Shown: positions 38,361-53,300 of the stretch, piece after piece
How the letters are laid out: every line of letters starts with the position of its first letter
How positions within the stretch are numbered: the first letter of the stretch is position 1
NCBI GenBank assembly: GCA_024362935.1
Contig: JANCRA010000001.1
Coordinates: 54,381,930 to 54,445,929 of the forward strand
Reading direction: 5' to 3'
DNA length: 64,000 nucleotides
Origin: Setophaga petechia
Lineage: Eukaryota; Chordata; Aves; Passeriformes; Parulidae
Notes under the pieces: model-generated
Databases searched by the model: none
What the model saw: the letters and a program-made list of their open reading frames with translations, nothing else
Told to the model about the DNA's origin: nothing
Translations under genes and position numbers: made by a program

Positions 38361-41300
38361 GTAAGCATTGTTTAAGATTGATAAGTACAGTCTAGCTGGA
38401 AACATCTTGATTATATTAATGTCCCTTATAAGTAAACTGCCTTGTCCTTCCTAGGCTCTAAACCCAAACAGTACCTTGCTCCTGGGTTGTCTCTGGGTAA
38501 GTGCCTTTCTGCACCACAGCCCAAAGGTTGCTTTCAACCTGCATTTCATGTTCTGCCAGAACCTGTGGCACATCCCAGTTCTTATGGTGGTAACTTCAAT
38601 TATTTTAGACCTACTGTAGTGAGATGGAAACATAGGAAAAAAAAGTGATAAATAATTCTGAGACCTCTGGAACACTTTGGCAGTGAAGGGGACATGGAAA
38701 TGGATACAGAACTGTGCAGTCATGACCAGTGTGCTCTGAAGAGATTTGGTCTCAAAGGTGAAAAACAGAAAACTTCACCAGAGGGCTGGGTATGATGCCC
38801 CAAAGTGCAAGTGGCAGCACCCACATAGCTACTGAAGGAATGTTCTGCTGACTTGTACTTCAAAGGAGTAGAAGTATTTCTTCTTCTCCCCCCCACCTCA
38901 GTAGACTCCAAGCTCAGCATTTGCAACACTCCTAATAATACACATTTTAGCACTAGGTCTGAATAAGGAACTTTTCCCCTTCCTTATGTTTTCTGTTCTT
39001 TGCTTTAAAATCTGTAAGTCCTTAAGGCCCTTCCCTCCCTTTCTTGCTTTTTTTAATAGCAATAAATGCCTAACCCACATATTGAACCCCAGTAACATCT
39101 TTAACTTGTTCTCAGATAAAGTATATATTCCCATGATGCATTCTAGTATTTCAGCACCTTTATGGGGGGGTCATTTCTTTATAGCTAATCATTCATATGT
39201 AAGCTTATTCAGTTTTATTAATGATAAATCACACACTTTGGAAATAGTTATTGTTTTGTCACATTACTATACAAGGGGAAAATCTTTATTTGGGGCAAAA
39301 TATTTTGTATTTTTTGCAAGTATTTGATTTAGAATTTTATCAAGATTCAACATTTAGGTTGTTTTGGGCTGGTGTTTTAAAGATTTGGTTTAGACAATCC
39401 ATTGAATCCTACACTGGCTCTGCCTTAATGCATTGCACAGGCTCTGAGAGTGGTCTCTGTTGGATGCTTCACAGGCTCCAGAGAGGCAGATGTGGGCAGA
39501 AACTGCTATATGGTGCCTGCTCTCTGATCACACTTGACTTAGCTTTACAAATATGAATTTTATCAACTTCTCCAACATATTTTTTGCCAGGTGAATTATA
39601 GGTAGTTTTGACATCCCATTCAAATTTATCTTCTTCCCTTTACCAGTGTTCTCACAGCCTATGTGTAGTAAAAAGCTTTCCCTATTAGGAATGCTGAGTT
39701 TATTGTTGCATTTTGAGCAACTGACCTGTCCTGCTGCTTCTCATACTGCAAGAAAAGGAAAGCTGGCATCTGCTTTCCTCTCTTTCACTCTTTGTTGTCT
39801 CTTAGAGACAGTCAGGAGAATTATTTCTTTTAAGAGGGCAGATTGTTAAGACCTTGACTTAAGAGGGATCTTGAATGATTAGAGGTTTGCTCTTGTAAAC
39901 TTCACAGGAATTAACACTTGGAACTCCATCTTCTAATCCACCTGCAAGATCACAGTTGTATGAGCACATCAGTAGTGGTTTCACTACTAATTTTCCACTT
40001 AAAACTTTGTCCTACGTCAAAATTTTTTTCTAAAAGGGAGTCTCCCCTGAAAATGAGAGCTCACCCTTTCTTGTCCTGACAGTAGTGCAGAAAAGTTACC
40101 ATAATCTCTATGAAGACTGCATGCAAGCATCAACAACGAGAACACAGTCAGCCCTCCTTCAGAAGAACAAGTACTGAAAGATGAGAGCACAACAGAGAAA
40201 TCTGCCCCAGGACTTCTGATATGTGTTTTTAAGGCAGGGGAATGTTTGCCAGCCAAGGCTGGTTAAAGTGGCAGAAGCTTCTGATCTTACTTCCTATCCA
40301 TGAAGACCAAAACACAAATTCAGATAAAATCAATGCCAGAAGAATCTGTCTCTTTTTTTGGAGATGAAGCTGTTTTATTGAGTTGTTTTTCTGCTAGTTC
40401 AGCAAACCATTTTCAGTTGCATGCTATTAATTAACCTGGGATATAGCCTTTGGTAAAATACACTTCAAGAGACACTCAAATGAAAGAACTTTTCTGTGTA
40501 GCTAAGGTTGATAAAGGTAATCTAATTCCTCCCAGCAAGAACTGGATAACCAGACAGCCTTTAATGAAGGTTGTCTTCACTCAGGAAGCAATCTAGAAAC
40601 TTTTTTTGTCATCTTGAATATCAGTTTCTATGCTGGCTTATGAAGGTGGTGTTGACATGCAGGAACAGAAAATGTGGAGGTTCCTCTAGGCTTGTCTGAC
40701 TCAATTTTGCTCTTTATTTGTGGAGGACTTGTAGCAAACAGAGGATTCTAAAGAAATCTTGTTTTCTTTGGTCAAATGTCAGGCCCATTTCTTCCATGTA
40801 TTTGGTGGGGAAGAGCTATTTTATGGCAGAGAGTGAGTTTCCAAAATTCTTCAGAACTGACTGATCACTCCTGGGCTGAAGGAGATGGGGCAAGCTTTAG
40901 CTTCTGCAAGATGACAGCATGTTCAGCTTTGACCAGCTCTCAAAAGTGTTCTGCCTCCCTGTACAGAGTCCTGGAGTCTCTGAACATGCTGTTCTGTAAC
41001 AAAAGATAAGTGTTACTGAGTGTTCCGTAAATTTTTTATTTAAAAAAAAATAAATTAGGCATAATGTTCAATGGTCTGTGCACCAGCTGTTTTGAAATGA
41101 GGAGAATAAAAATGGCTGTGAAAATAGCCAACTTTCAAATTGCCATCTGTTGGCAGCCTCCCCACACCAGCCCAGGAACCAGACTCTTAAAGGAATTACC
41201 AGCCCAAGTAATAATTTATGTATGTGATCCTGGTAGAGTTTGGGTAGTTTGTTTCAAGTTGGGTATCTTGCTATCCCTCAGTCAACTGAGAACCTGTTTT

Positions 41301-44300
41301 TCAATTAATTTCTTGTTTCAACTAGTTTCTGGAAATTAGAAAAAAAGTCCATAACAAGGTCTGTTACAGATTTGAGGACTTCTCAATGTATAGAAGTTGT
41401 GCATGTGTTTTAGTGAGTCTATCTTCCTATCCATCAAAGCACTGAATAAGAGGAGCACAGGATGGAGATCCATTGTCTTCATGGTGAACTGAATATCACA
41501 TCACATCTTATTCAGCAACAGATACAGAAATGTGCATATTTTTATCCCTCTTTACATTTACGGTTCTAACAGATGTTGAACTCCTTAAAAATACTTCACA
41601 CATTTATTTCTAGCATTATAAAAACTGAAAGCTTACATTGAAGCGCCCAGTTGCTAATAAGCAGTTTAGAAGATCAGCTCTGGTAGCTGTCTTGTCAGCA
41701 GGTTATAAGCTGTTAAATGAAGGAGAAAGGCAGTCTGGGACTCAGTTGCAGATCTGACATCAGTTGCACTGGCGATGTTGAGATTAATCTGGAGATTTGA
41801 AAAGGCCGATACCAGACCTGCCCTTCTCTTACATCTGTTTAATTATCTGCAATAACTATTTTGTTGTTGAAAGGGTGTATCAGCTGTTTCAGACGTGCTC
41901 TATCTTGCACTCAGAACTCCATGAGGTCAAAGAAACAAGTCTTTGAAGTAATCTCAAATGTGAGTGTATAAGCATAAGGAGAATGCTGTGCTCGCTGCTG
42001 CTGAGAATTATAAAACAGGCGTCCCTCTAATTTGCTGGGTTTAACTGGAAAAGATTTATCTAAACTGCAAACTGGAAAAGCCTTCATATGTCACTTAGGC
42101 CACTCCTATTCTAAAGTGTGTGTTGAGGATTCTGAAAATAATTGGACCTTAAGTTTGGAGACATGTATCTAAAGGAAGGTGAAGAGAAGGAGGAAAGTGA
42201 GTCTGATATTAAAAAGACAGGTTGAGCAAAGAAAGTCTTTGCAAGTTGAATGTCTTGCAAATTTGCATATGAGAAATTATTTATGTAAAGAAAAGTTATA
42301 TCTGAAAGTGGATATGAAGAAGGAAGATTATGGTTTTCAGGGACTTGTAAATCTTGTTGACAGTCAAACTACTGGAGCTGTTTTGCTTGAGTAAGTGTAA
42401 TGAAAAGAAGGAAGGCAAAGTGTGAAATGTGTTGATGGGGACTAGTGGTGAGTCCAAAGTAATCACAGACCTAGTTGGGATGGAGCAGGAAATGGATTGG
42501 CTTGGTTGACAAGAAGAAAAATACAATAGGAAGGACTAAAAATCCAAATTTTCATTTCCTAGCTCGTCCTTGTTGGCAGGTGATAAATGATTGCTTTTTG
42601 CCTCTGCCAGTAGCTTTTGGGGAATGGTTTTTCTTTTTTCATCATCTGGTGACATTTGATCTTTTGGTTGCTGAGAAGGAGAGAGATTGAGCTTTTATAA
42701 TTTTATTGGGATTTAAAAAATTTTTTCGTTTCTATTCCTCATCCCTTCCTCCACCTCCACCCACCCTACCCCCAGCAAAGAGGCTCAGTGACTCTGCACT
42801 CTTGGCAGAGCACTGCTGGATGTGGTCAGCACCACAGTGAAGTGTAGCGTGGTGTTTGACTGTGGGGCAGCTCAGGAGCAGAAATTGATCTCAGAAACGA
42901 ATTGTTCACCCTGTTTCTTTCTCCAGTACCCTCAGGAAAGACTTTTCCAAGGGGTGCAGTGTCCCATCAGAGCTCTCCTGTCCCTTTGTGCTGAAGGCAG
43001 AGGGAGCAGAGGCGCTGCAGTGCTGCCTGCCCTGCGCAGCAGGCGTGCAGGGACTCGCTGCACCAGCCCAAGGACGAGAGCATTTCCAGCACAAGTGCTC
43101 CTGTGTGCTGGCATAATCCTGCAGGATTCCTGGCCAGGCTGCAGGGGAGTCACTGCTCTGGCTGCCTCCAGCCTGGCCTGAGCGTACAAATGTTCAGATT
43201 ACTTGTGTCAGTGAGGGCTGTGGAGGGAAACAAAGATGTGTGTTGAAAATCTTGTGTATATTTTTGGGTTTTTCTGTGCTCTTCAGAGATTTGTGTGTGC
43301 GCCTGTGCTAATGGCTGTGGCTTAAGAGAGAAGTGGGGGAAAAAGATCCTGAAGGACTGACTGACTGATCTTTTTCCCAAGCTACAGCTTGGGAATTCAA
43401 AATTAATGTAAAATAGATCCATTTTAAATATTTGTCTTTATGTTTCTTGGAATGTGGTGGGTCTTTTTGAGGCTATTTGTATGCTGTTAAAGCACATAAA
43501 GGATCTCTTTCCTCTCTCATTTGTTTGGCAGATGCTCTGTAGCTGAAGATTATTTCTGTTTTTATTGTGTTTATAGCCAGTTCACTCTCTCCCTTTAAGT
43601 AAGACCACGCTATTTATCTCTGTCTTGGCATTGCTTGAAATGCTGTGCTCTCACAAGTGTTTTGTTACCCACTTGCATAGTTCTGGAGTTAACTCAGAAG
43701 ACTGGCAGCTCTAGCACAGTTGAAAGCCCAATGGATAGAAAATTGACCAGGAGCCATATCCTGAATTCCAGTGCCTTTAAAAAAGGGGGTTGAAACCCTT
43801 TTTTTTTTTTTTTTTTGTCATTTTCCTCAGTATTTTCAGGAGTATGTTACCCTAACTGCTCTTGTAAATTATTCTGAAAGCCTAAACAGAAGATGACATG
43901 AATATTATCACTGGAAAATAGTTTCTTTTGCTTTCCTACAGTTGCTGGCTGTTTGATGCATTGCATCTTTGCTACTTTTTTATCCATGGTGCAAACACAT
44001 TAGAGTAGTGTTACTAAAAAGTATTTCCTTAGGTATATCTACCTGGTTGGAGCTTTGAGATGGTTATTTTGGTTTATAATGCATGCCTTAAGGAAGAAAC
44101 TGGAAGAAATTAGTTGTTTTATCCTCATCCTTCATAACAATAGATGAGATTCCCTGGAGTTGTGATGTAAGCACTATGATCTCCTACATAAATTATAAGC
44201 TAATGAACGAGGAAGCTGAGGAAATGTCAGTAAACTGAGCCTGGCAAAATCAGTCCTTTTTCTAAACTTCCCGTTTATCACATTAATTTTACATTGCTTC

Positions 44301-47300
44301 AGGTCGTGAAGATTCTTGAGTGGGGGTGGATCAATAAATTTAGACTCTGTAGGGGACAAATGCTCTAAAGTTTGTTGAAATTAATATTGGGAAGACTTCA
44401 GACTAATTTGGGGGGTTAATTCTCAAAACGAAATCAATTTTTTGTCTTACTATGTTTCAGAATATGAAGAGTATTTCAAGTATTTGTTGTATAAAATGTA
44501 AATTAAGATTAAAGCCTCTACGTTTCTTAAGGTTCCTGAGTTGAAACTCATAAGGTGAAATCCTAAAATATTATAAGGTGTTGGTTGTTTAGGGTTTCAT
44601 ATCGGTGGTGAATACACACAGAAGTAGTGCTGAATCCAGTAGTTATCCACAGGATAATTTTTGAAAGTCAAAGGCCAGCTAAGGTAGTCTTCCTGAAAAT
44701 GTTTTTGGAAGCTTTGCCCTATAATGTGGTATTTTTTGTTACATATAATAGGAATAGCCTATTATATCTTTATTTCTTTATTTTTACCATCTGAACTTGC
44801 TGCCATAACATGCTGACCAGTACTTGTTCTGTTTGTTTCAGGGGAAGTGGGGTTAGAAAATGGAAGGAATTACTTGGGAGATCCTTTTACACCTGATACC
44901 TGCAAGCAGTAATTTAATACATTTTCTAGGAGATTAGAAATAATCTAGATTACAAGATAGTCCATCAGTCTAGGAGCCAGCACTGTAGGAATATCCTGAG
45001 CTGGAGAATGGAAAATGTTAGCAGTGGTGTTAATGGAGGAAATTATTATTCTGCTGGTTTTGCTTACTGTGTTAAGGGAAAAGGACATATCATTCAAATG
45101 TGTGTTTCCTCAGGTCTTTGATATATTGTGTAGCAGAAGGCAGAGCTGTTGCCTTTTTGCCTATGGAAAAATAAAAGTTAAAAAGTTAAAAAGTTTTAGT
45201 TTTGCTTAGTGAAACCTCATGCCTCCTTCACTGAAACTGAGTTGATCAATGTAAAATGTTTTGACTTAAGGAAATGGTCTTCTTTTTTCTGGTTTTTTTT
45301 GGGGGGGTTTTTTTGTTTGGTTGGTTTTTTTTGTTTTTTGGGGGGTTTTGGGTTTTTTTAGTTAATTTGACGGCAGTATCATCAGACATCAAAAACCTAG
45401 CTGGCAAATTGCATATCTTAGTTACTTTTGGTTCTGCAATTTCAATGCTTGTTTTGAAATGTTTAGGTATTTGTAATATTTTTTCACTTTAGGCTAAAAA
45501 GGACTTCTGTGCCCCAAAACTCTTTTGTTTTATTCCCTTCTATTAGCCACTGAGTGTTTTCCTTTCCCACTAACTTTGTCTACTCTCCTCCAGGCATTGC
45601 TGCTACAGTAGTGCTGTGTTAGGATAGGAGCAAACTCCATTGTAGGAATGGAGTTTGGAATGGAATTCCCGTTGTAGGAATTAGCTTTAATGACATGTGC
45701 ACTGCAGAAAGGGAACATTTTGTATGTCAGCTGTAACATAAATGAAATAACTTCAGGACAGGGGATTTTGAGTAATTTAGCAGGCTCTTCTTAAGCTTGC
45801 TGTTACGAGTAAGAATAGTCATAAAAGATGGTGTTACTCCCCAGTGTGATTAAAATTGAGGTGGTTGTTGTGGTTATGAAACACCACAGGTGGAAAAGGA
45901 AACATGAATCTATTCCACTAATAGTATGTAGGCTGATAATAAACTAACATCCAGCAAGGGCATCAAACAACATTGCTTCATTTTCAGGGTGGTTTTTGTT
46001 TTCTTTCCCTTTTCAATTACAGCTGATCCTGCTGCTCTGGGATTCATCATTTCTCCGTGGTCTCTCCTGTTGCTTCCATCTGGCAGTGTGTCATTTACTG
46101 ATGAGAATGTGTCCCAACAAGACCTGCGAGCGTTCACAGCACCGGAGCTTCTGCAGAACCACTCGCTGTCATCCCTGTCAGATGTTGAAAAGGTACAGTG
46201 CCTCTTCCTTGGCAGACAGCTCTGGTGATTTGTTGTTGATCCCTTCACAAAATAGCTTTAAACTGGCCTTTTTGTCTCCCCATTGGTTTGTGATTCATGT
46301 AATTCCTTTTGTGAGGCGGGAGAGGGATCCTTCTACTTTGTTTTTTCTGGTTAAAGTGGAATAGTGATTATAGTTGCATGCAGTTGTGAGGAAGAGTCTG
46401 TACAAGCCCTGACCACATACATACTTGGGCAATGGCTGCACAGAATTTCCACTTCTCCTTTTTGCTCTTTCACGAGAGTTAATATTCAGACAGGTAAGGT
46501 TTTTATATGTGGTCTCCTCTGGGTCACTGACAGGTACAGTCAAAATTATTATCTTCTCAGCTGTCTTCTCGACAAGAATTTGTTGTGAATGGTAACACTT
46601 TCCTCAGGAAACCATTCCCAAAGATATTTAGTGGTGGGAGTGAGTGAAAAGGAAGCTGAGCTATTTCTATCTCCTTGGCTTCCCTGGATCAATAATCCTT
46701 AGAGGGAAGCTAGCCACAGACAGCGCTGTAATCTGGGAACAATTATGACACTTGGCAGTGTTCCTCCAGGAAGAAACAGCTCTTACTTCAGAGGAAAGTG
46801 GTATTGGCATCAATTGCTGTTGTGTGCACAAGGACTATTAAAACATGTGTTTCTGTGTTGAATATTTTTTTCAGCAGCTTTTTGTGTATAGTCAGTTTTC
46901 TTCAGGGCTGTATTACTGATCACCTACTGAAAATCCAGTTACTCCCAAGCCTGTTAGACATCCTTCTTGCCCTGCATATAGTCAAAATTAATGGTATAAT
47001 AAAATATGTTTACAGTTTTGTCTATGGCAAAACTATAAACAATTGGAATCCTAGGCTGAAAGTTAATGGAGAAGTAAAAAATAACACTGACATCAATGAA
47101 GACTCAGGTTCAGTTATGTAGGATGCAGCTGGCAAATCCTGTAGTCATACTGTTGGAGTTGTTTATTTGCTTTCAAGAGGGACAACACTTTTGAAGACCA
47201 TAACGTTACCTCTAGTGCCAACTCTGAATTTAATGTACAAAACTGGCCTTTAAAAATGGCAGAAAAAGTAGTTCTGAAGTGACAAGCTTGTGACCTTGTC

Positions 47301-50300
47301 AGAGCTGATTGCATTCTTTGTTCTCTGCCAGCATTCAATATGCTACTTTTTCTCTTTTTGAAATAAATGGAGGACTGTTACTATGAAAAGCCATGCTGTG
47401 ATGCTTCTTAATCTTTAGGAAGGAAGCATTCAGAGGGACCTCTGTGGCCTGTAAATGCCAGCACAGAGTAGTGTGTCAATAGGCCATGAGCAAATGCTGG
47501 CACTCTGTACATGTGCAGGGCTGATTAATCCTTGCTCATTTGGGCTGTGTGAATTTCTGCCCTGGTGTCAGCATAACCCTGCTTGCTGGATGGAAGGTGG
47601 ATCCACTTAGCTGCTGATGTGGGAGAAGAAAGCTCCCTGAAACATAGCTTTGTACAAAAACTGGTGTCTGTTCATGGCTTTATTAGTTGAGGTTGGTACG
47701 GGTGATAAATAGCTGATATCTGCACCCCTCTTTCCTTCCCTTTGTGTTCCTGTTAAACTCTGTATCAGGTGTACACTGGTTCTTTGTAAGGAATATGTTA
47801 ACTTTGTGCTTCTTAGATCACAGCATCAGATCTTGCTTGGCTGACTGTGGTAACTTTTGACATGTTAAATGTTTTTTTTATTCCTTTCACAACTGGCTGT
47901 AATTCACTGAGTTAATTTTGGTAATTGTTGGTGTTTTCCTTTTAGATTGTTCTACTAAAAGCTGCTGAAGGCAGAAAAACACCTTGTTTTTTAAGGCCTT
48001 GTGTCAGACAGTGACAGGCTTACCTTTGTCTTTTCAGTTATGATTGTACTTGCTATTATAAATTAACAGTGTATTGAAGGAGACATACTAAAAATAAATT
48101 ACAGTCAGTACAAGAATACCCCTTTTATTCCAAGACACAGTCAATTTGAATCCAAAATATGTCTGAAGTAACTGCAAGCTTATTGGAAATAGAATAACCA
48201 AACCATTCAAAATTAGAATGGAGATTGATTTGGGAATGTAATTTCATGTTTATCTATTTATTGTGGAACATATTTTGAGTATAGTACAAACATTAATTAG
48301 AATTTTTGAATAATTCTTTTATTTTGAAAGCTGTTTTCAGATGGATTAGTAAAGTAGCAAGTTTTAGTTAAGAGGACTGATTGCCCATCTCATTTTTGGA
48401 AATATCTTTGGGTATTTTGAAGCTTAGAATCATAGAATGATGGAATACCCTGAATTGAAGGGGCTCCTTAAGGATCATCAAGTCCAACTCCAGTTTCCAA
48501 AGAGGGTAACCCAGAAATGTATCTGACTGTTCCTAATTTTTCTTGAATACTGACAGGCTTAGGACTATGACAGTGTCTAATTAGAATTAACTAATTTTAT
48601 AATAGTCTTTTTAATTGCTGTTCTTGCATGGGACTGAAAGAGTTGGGGAACTTCCATTTTAGTTTGGTTGGGGCTTTTTCTGGATTCTTTTTGTGTCTTT
48701 TGTGTTTTCTTGACTTTTTCTGAAAAGGTTTTTTTGCATTCATTATTGCTATGAAAGCATATTCACCTTTTTCTGTGTAGCTGTGGTATATCTTGATATG
48801 TAAGGAAGACTTTCAGTTACCTTTCAGTTGAAAGGATAATGGATAATAAACCAGGTAGGCAGCAATTTTCTCAGTATTTGAAAAAGAATGTTTCTGATTG
48901 GATAGGGCAGTGATATTGACTTAGAACCCTTGATGCATTTTTGTGACTACTGTCCTAATCTGTTCACATTTTTGTCAATTTATATATCTAGAATTGAAGT
49001 AAGATGTTTTGGTTTTAGTTGGTAAAGAGGCTGAAGAAGGTTATGTGAGCTTTTAATTTATTGCTGTCCTTGTAATTGTTGTTCATTGTCTTCAGAATTA
49101 TTCAATATATTTGTTGCTTTAAGTACCACAAATAATACTAATAATATGGTATAAAGAGCCATGACTAGTGTATATTATTTATACAGTTTAGAAAAACTGT
49201 GCTTTCTTTCTACACTTAGCTATTTTGTTTTGACAGGCAAGCACATGCTGGCTCTGTAGGTGTGCTCTTAATTCTGCAGTATTTAAAGGGTTTATTCCCT
49301 GTACTGATAGGTGTATTATGTTGAAGATACGTTAATTGTTAATTATTTGTGTAATGGTTAATGTATTTGTACCTTCAAATATCAGTTTATTGGTTAAGGT
49401 ACTGCTTTCAATGTTTATGTTCTTTTGTTCATTCCTTCTTTTTCCTTTGATCTCAATCTTTGTGATCCCTGCTTGAGTTGTGCTAAGTCTGCCTTGCCTT
49501 CAGACACAGGTTTTAAGGATCCTTGGACACAGCCATGCAGTCTTTGCCCCACACTGGGCTGATTGTATGGATTACATGAGTTTCTGGCTTCAGTGTGAGA
49601 TGAAAGCTTAAACTGAGCAGAGAAGATGGTGGCACTGGTTGGATGATGAATGTTTTGTAGCACTAGGATTTGCTTCTCTGAATCTCATGTAAAGGAGAGG
49701 TGGGATGTGGAAGACAGCTGAGCTTAAATACTAGAAATGTTTTTCTAAGCAAAGTGATGTTAAGTTAGTTGCTCTCCTTTAGGAAGTCTGCTTTGCATTT
49801 GCAGTCTTGTTCCATGAGTTGACAGATACCTTGTGTCTTGTGGCAGGTCCATATCTATTCTCTTGGTATGGCACTCTTCTGGGGAGCTGACCACGAAGTT
49901 CCTCAAAGTCAGGTAAGTTTAGATTTGGTTTTCTTTAATATTACAACTTCAGACTTGATGTTGTTTGACTGACTCTGCATTGAGTTTGGATGACGTAGGG
50001 TGTCATACTGAGACACTGAAGAGTAAGATGCCTTTCCCAGAATTTTACACAATGGATCAAGTTGGAAAGGGCCACAGTGGGTCCAACCTCCCTGCCCAAG
50101 CAGGGTCATCCCAGAGCGCATGGCACAAGATTGCGTCCAGATGGTTCAGTGAGGGAGATTCCACAGCTTCTCTGGGCAGTCTGTTCCAGTCACTGCACAG
50201 TACAAAAGTTTCCTTTGGTGCATATTTGGTACATATAGATACTTACCTTTCACAATGACCAAGAAAGGTTTGAATTGTTTGGAACAGGGAGTAGACTGTT

Positions 50301-53300
50301 GCTATTGATTTGTCAGTCAATGCAGACACAGTTGCAGACTGCTTAGAGCTCTGTGTTATTGCTCAATGTGGTTATTTTACACACCCAGCAGAACTCTTAC
50401 ACTGTCCTGCCAAAACTGACTGAAGATAAATGTGATTCATTATCTTCCTCAGTGCTTCTTCCCTGCCCCCAATTAAACTTTTAGAAGTGAATATTTAGAA
50501 TATTGAAAATAAGATGAAATGCTTCTGGACTTGCAGCTGTGGGCGAAGCAATTTGTGGTTTGGATTTAGGTTTGTTCCTATTAGTTGATATTATATATAA
50601 GACTGAGGAAGAAAATTTTTAAAGACTTAAGCATTTTAGGTGTTTAGTTCCTAATATTTTCTTTAACAGAGTGGTAGGTGGGATCTCAGTTGTACCTATT
50701 TGGAAGTAGCTGCCTGAATGCAGCTAAGTGAGGTAAAAAACTTCAAAGCTCTGACTATTTAGGGGTACCTGTTCATGATGCCTACTGTGCCTCTCCCAAA
50801 ATCCCTAGAGTTTTCTCAAATACTGGGGCTTTTCTGTTTCTTTGCTCTTCTGTCTTGAGATGAAAGGAGCAGTATTCAACAGTAGTAGGAGAACGCCTTA
50901 AAGTAGGTGACGTAAAGAAGATGTTGAGAGGAATGTAGGCATAAATTTTAGTCCCCGTTTTCTTTGTTTCTGTCTTTGGTGTCAAGAATGTGGCAGCAGT
51001 TTCTCAGTAATGTAGTGGGAAGGCTGCTCTGCTAATAAAACAATATTTCCCCAAAGACAATGTGGTGAGGGTATGCCTGGAAGGAATTTGCCTTTGGGAC
51101 ATTGTCATGTGGATCCTGTGTCCTGTGGAGTTAGTGTTGGCAAAAGGACAGTCTTGTATATGGCATTTCTTTTGTGTGTTAATTTGCATGTGCAGATTTC
51201 CCCCTTTTTTTAAAATATGTTTTCTGTATTTCTCTGCCTGTGTTGGTTAATGAGCTGCTTCTCTGCTGGGAGTGTGGCTGAACAGGAGATTCATATCTTA
51301 TTCACATACATGATTTTTATTATTAGTTAGAAGTGATAAACAGATAGATGGGAAAAGCCTACATTAATTAAATCGGGGTGGTCCAGAATGCCTTTTTAAT
51401 GGTTCACCTTAAGAGTGCTCACCCAGGGAAGATTGAAAGATTGCAATTGTTTGAAGCACTCTGTGATGCAAAAAGCCTGACAGTGTTTGTACTTTGTGGG
51501 TAACCACCCACTTTGGGAGAGCTGCAGATCAGAAAGCTCAGGTCCCAAGTGCCTGTGGCACCTGAGAACAAGTGTTATCACTGACTGCTGCATAGCCTGG
51601 GGAGGGATATTCCACCTTCAGTGTGCTGCATTCACTGAACAGGGAGAGCAGAAGGACATCTGGATTTAATTTTTTTACTCTGTATGGGTGTTGTCCTGCA
51701 GTTATGAAGCTCTGCTTTGTTAACCAGTGACTTGGTTATTTTATTCCTTCCTTTTTTGTTGATACTGTTTGGTGATATCACTGGAATTTGGGAATTTGCT
51801 AACACATCTGCTGCAAAATATTGGTGAGGTGGGAAACTGCAGAAAATGAGCACAGAGGATTGTACAAAATTATTGTCATGTGGTTTGAATTTTATATTTG
51901 TGAGCAGCAGAATGGTCAAAATTAAGGATTAAAACTTCCTCTGAACCTTTTCCCTTTTACTTTATTTTCACTTATTCATTAAATGTTTGAGAAAGTCTTC
52001 GGTGTCCTGACCTTGCAGATCAGGCAGCTTGTTTAGACCAGGCCGTTGTAGAGTCGGGGTTGAATCCAGAGGCTGAATGCCTCTCTCCTGTTCTACAGCT
52101 ACAATTTTTTCACCTCCCAGATGGTGACTTTCAAACTGGCATTCAGATAATGTAGGCAACAAGTCTCATGAATAGTTAATGTGCGTTGTTGAGTGTCTTT
52201 TGTTTCTGAGTGTTCCCCAAGTCACTGTTAAAACTGATTCTCCTGTCTCCCCTGTTCTGGTTTGTCACTAGCCCATCAAGCTTGGAGACCACCTGAACAG
52301 CATCCTCCTGGGCATGTGTGAGGATGTCATTTACGCCCGTGTGTCTGTACGGACTGTCCTGGATGCCTGCAGTGCCCACATAAGGAACAGCAACTGCGCC
52401 CCTTCTTTCTCCTATGTGAAGCAGTTGGTCAGGCTGGTTCTGGGAAGCCTGTCTGGGGTAAGTCTGTGTCAGGAAACAATAGAGGTGAGCAGGAAGAGAG
52501 CAAAAGTGCTAATTCAGAGTCACTCTGCTGTCTTTCTTCCTCTTGTTTTGGTATGTTGCCAATTTTGACAAGGGTGAGTGATGAAAGGAGAGAACAGTTT
52601 CTGTCCCCATGTAGCAGTTTGTGCACTTGACAGTTCCTCCTGGAACATGCATTCATGAGTTTCTCAGGAGGTCATTCTGTGAACTGTCTTCACTGAAAAA
52701 AAAAAAGTAGGGAGAAACAGGAGAACAAGGTGATGAACTGTAGGGCAAGGCTTAGGCTTGTTGCTACTTGAAATGCTTCAGAAATGATTGCTGTGAGTTT
52801 ACTTTAACTTGAAGTTATGCCTGACTTTTGGAGAGTTGCTTATTAACAGAAAGAAAGACTCTTTGAGCAGTGTACCAATTTTCTTGCACTTCTGTTCAGC
52901 TCTTGAATATGAGAATTGTGGAGGATTTTATTGTCTAATAATGACCAAACTGTTTTTAGAAGTGAAAGAAATCACATGAGCTCATCTTGCAAAGTTACTA
53001 TTCCTGATGGGCAACTTCTCTCTTCACCTAAACCATTACAGCATAACTTCAGAATAGTTAAATAGTTTTAAGTAAATCATAAATTGTCATAGAATCATAG
53101 AATGGTTTGGGTTAAAAGAGACCTTAAAGCTAGATGCAACCTCCCTGCCATGGTCAGGGATACCTTTTGCAAGACCAGATTGCTCAGAGCTCCATAAAGC
53201 CTGACCTTGTACACTTCTAGGGAAAGGGCATCCACAACTTCTCTGGGCAACCTGTGCCAGTGCCTCACCACCCTCACAGTAAAGAACTTCTTCCTAATAG

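Larger units (their letters stand above)
46193..49846 (+). other. PTPN13: PTPN13 intron 3
   Basis: About 3.65 kb, gtacag to tggcag. It carries a CR1 fragment near 48.4 kb and a 14-bp-arm hairpin at 47007-47041. Nothing exon-like was seen. Confidence 0.88.
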
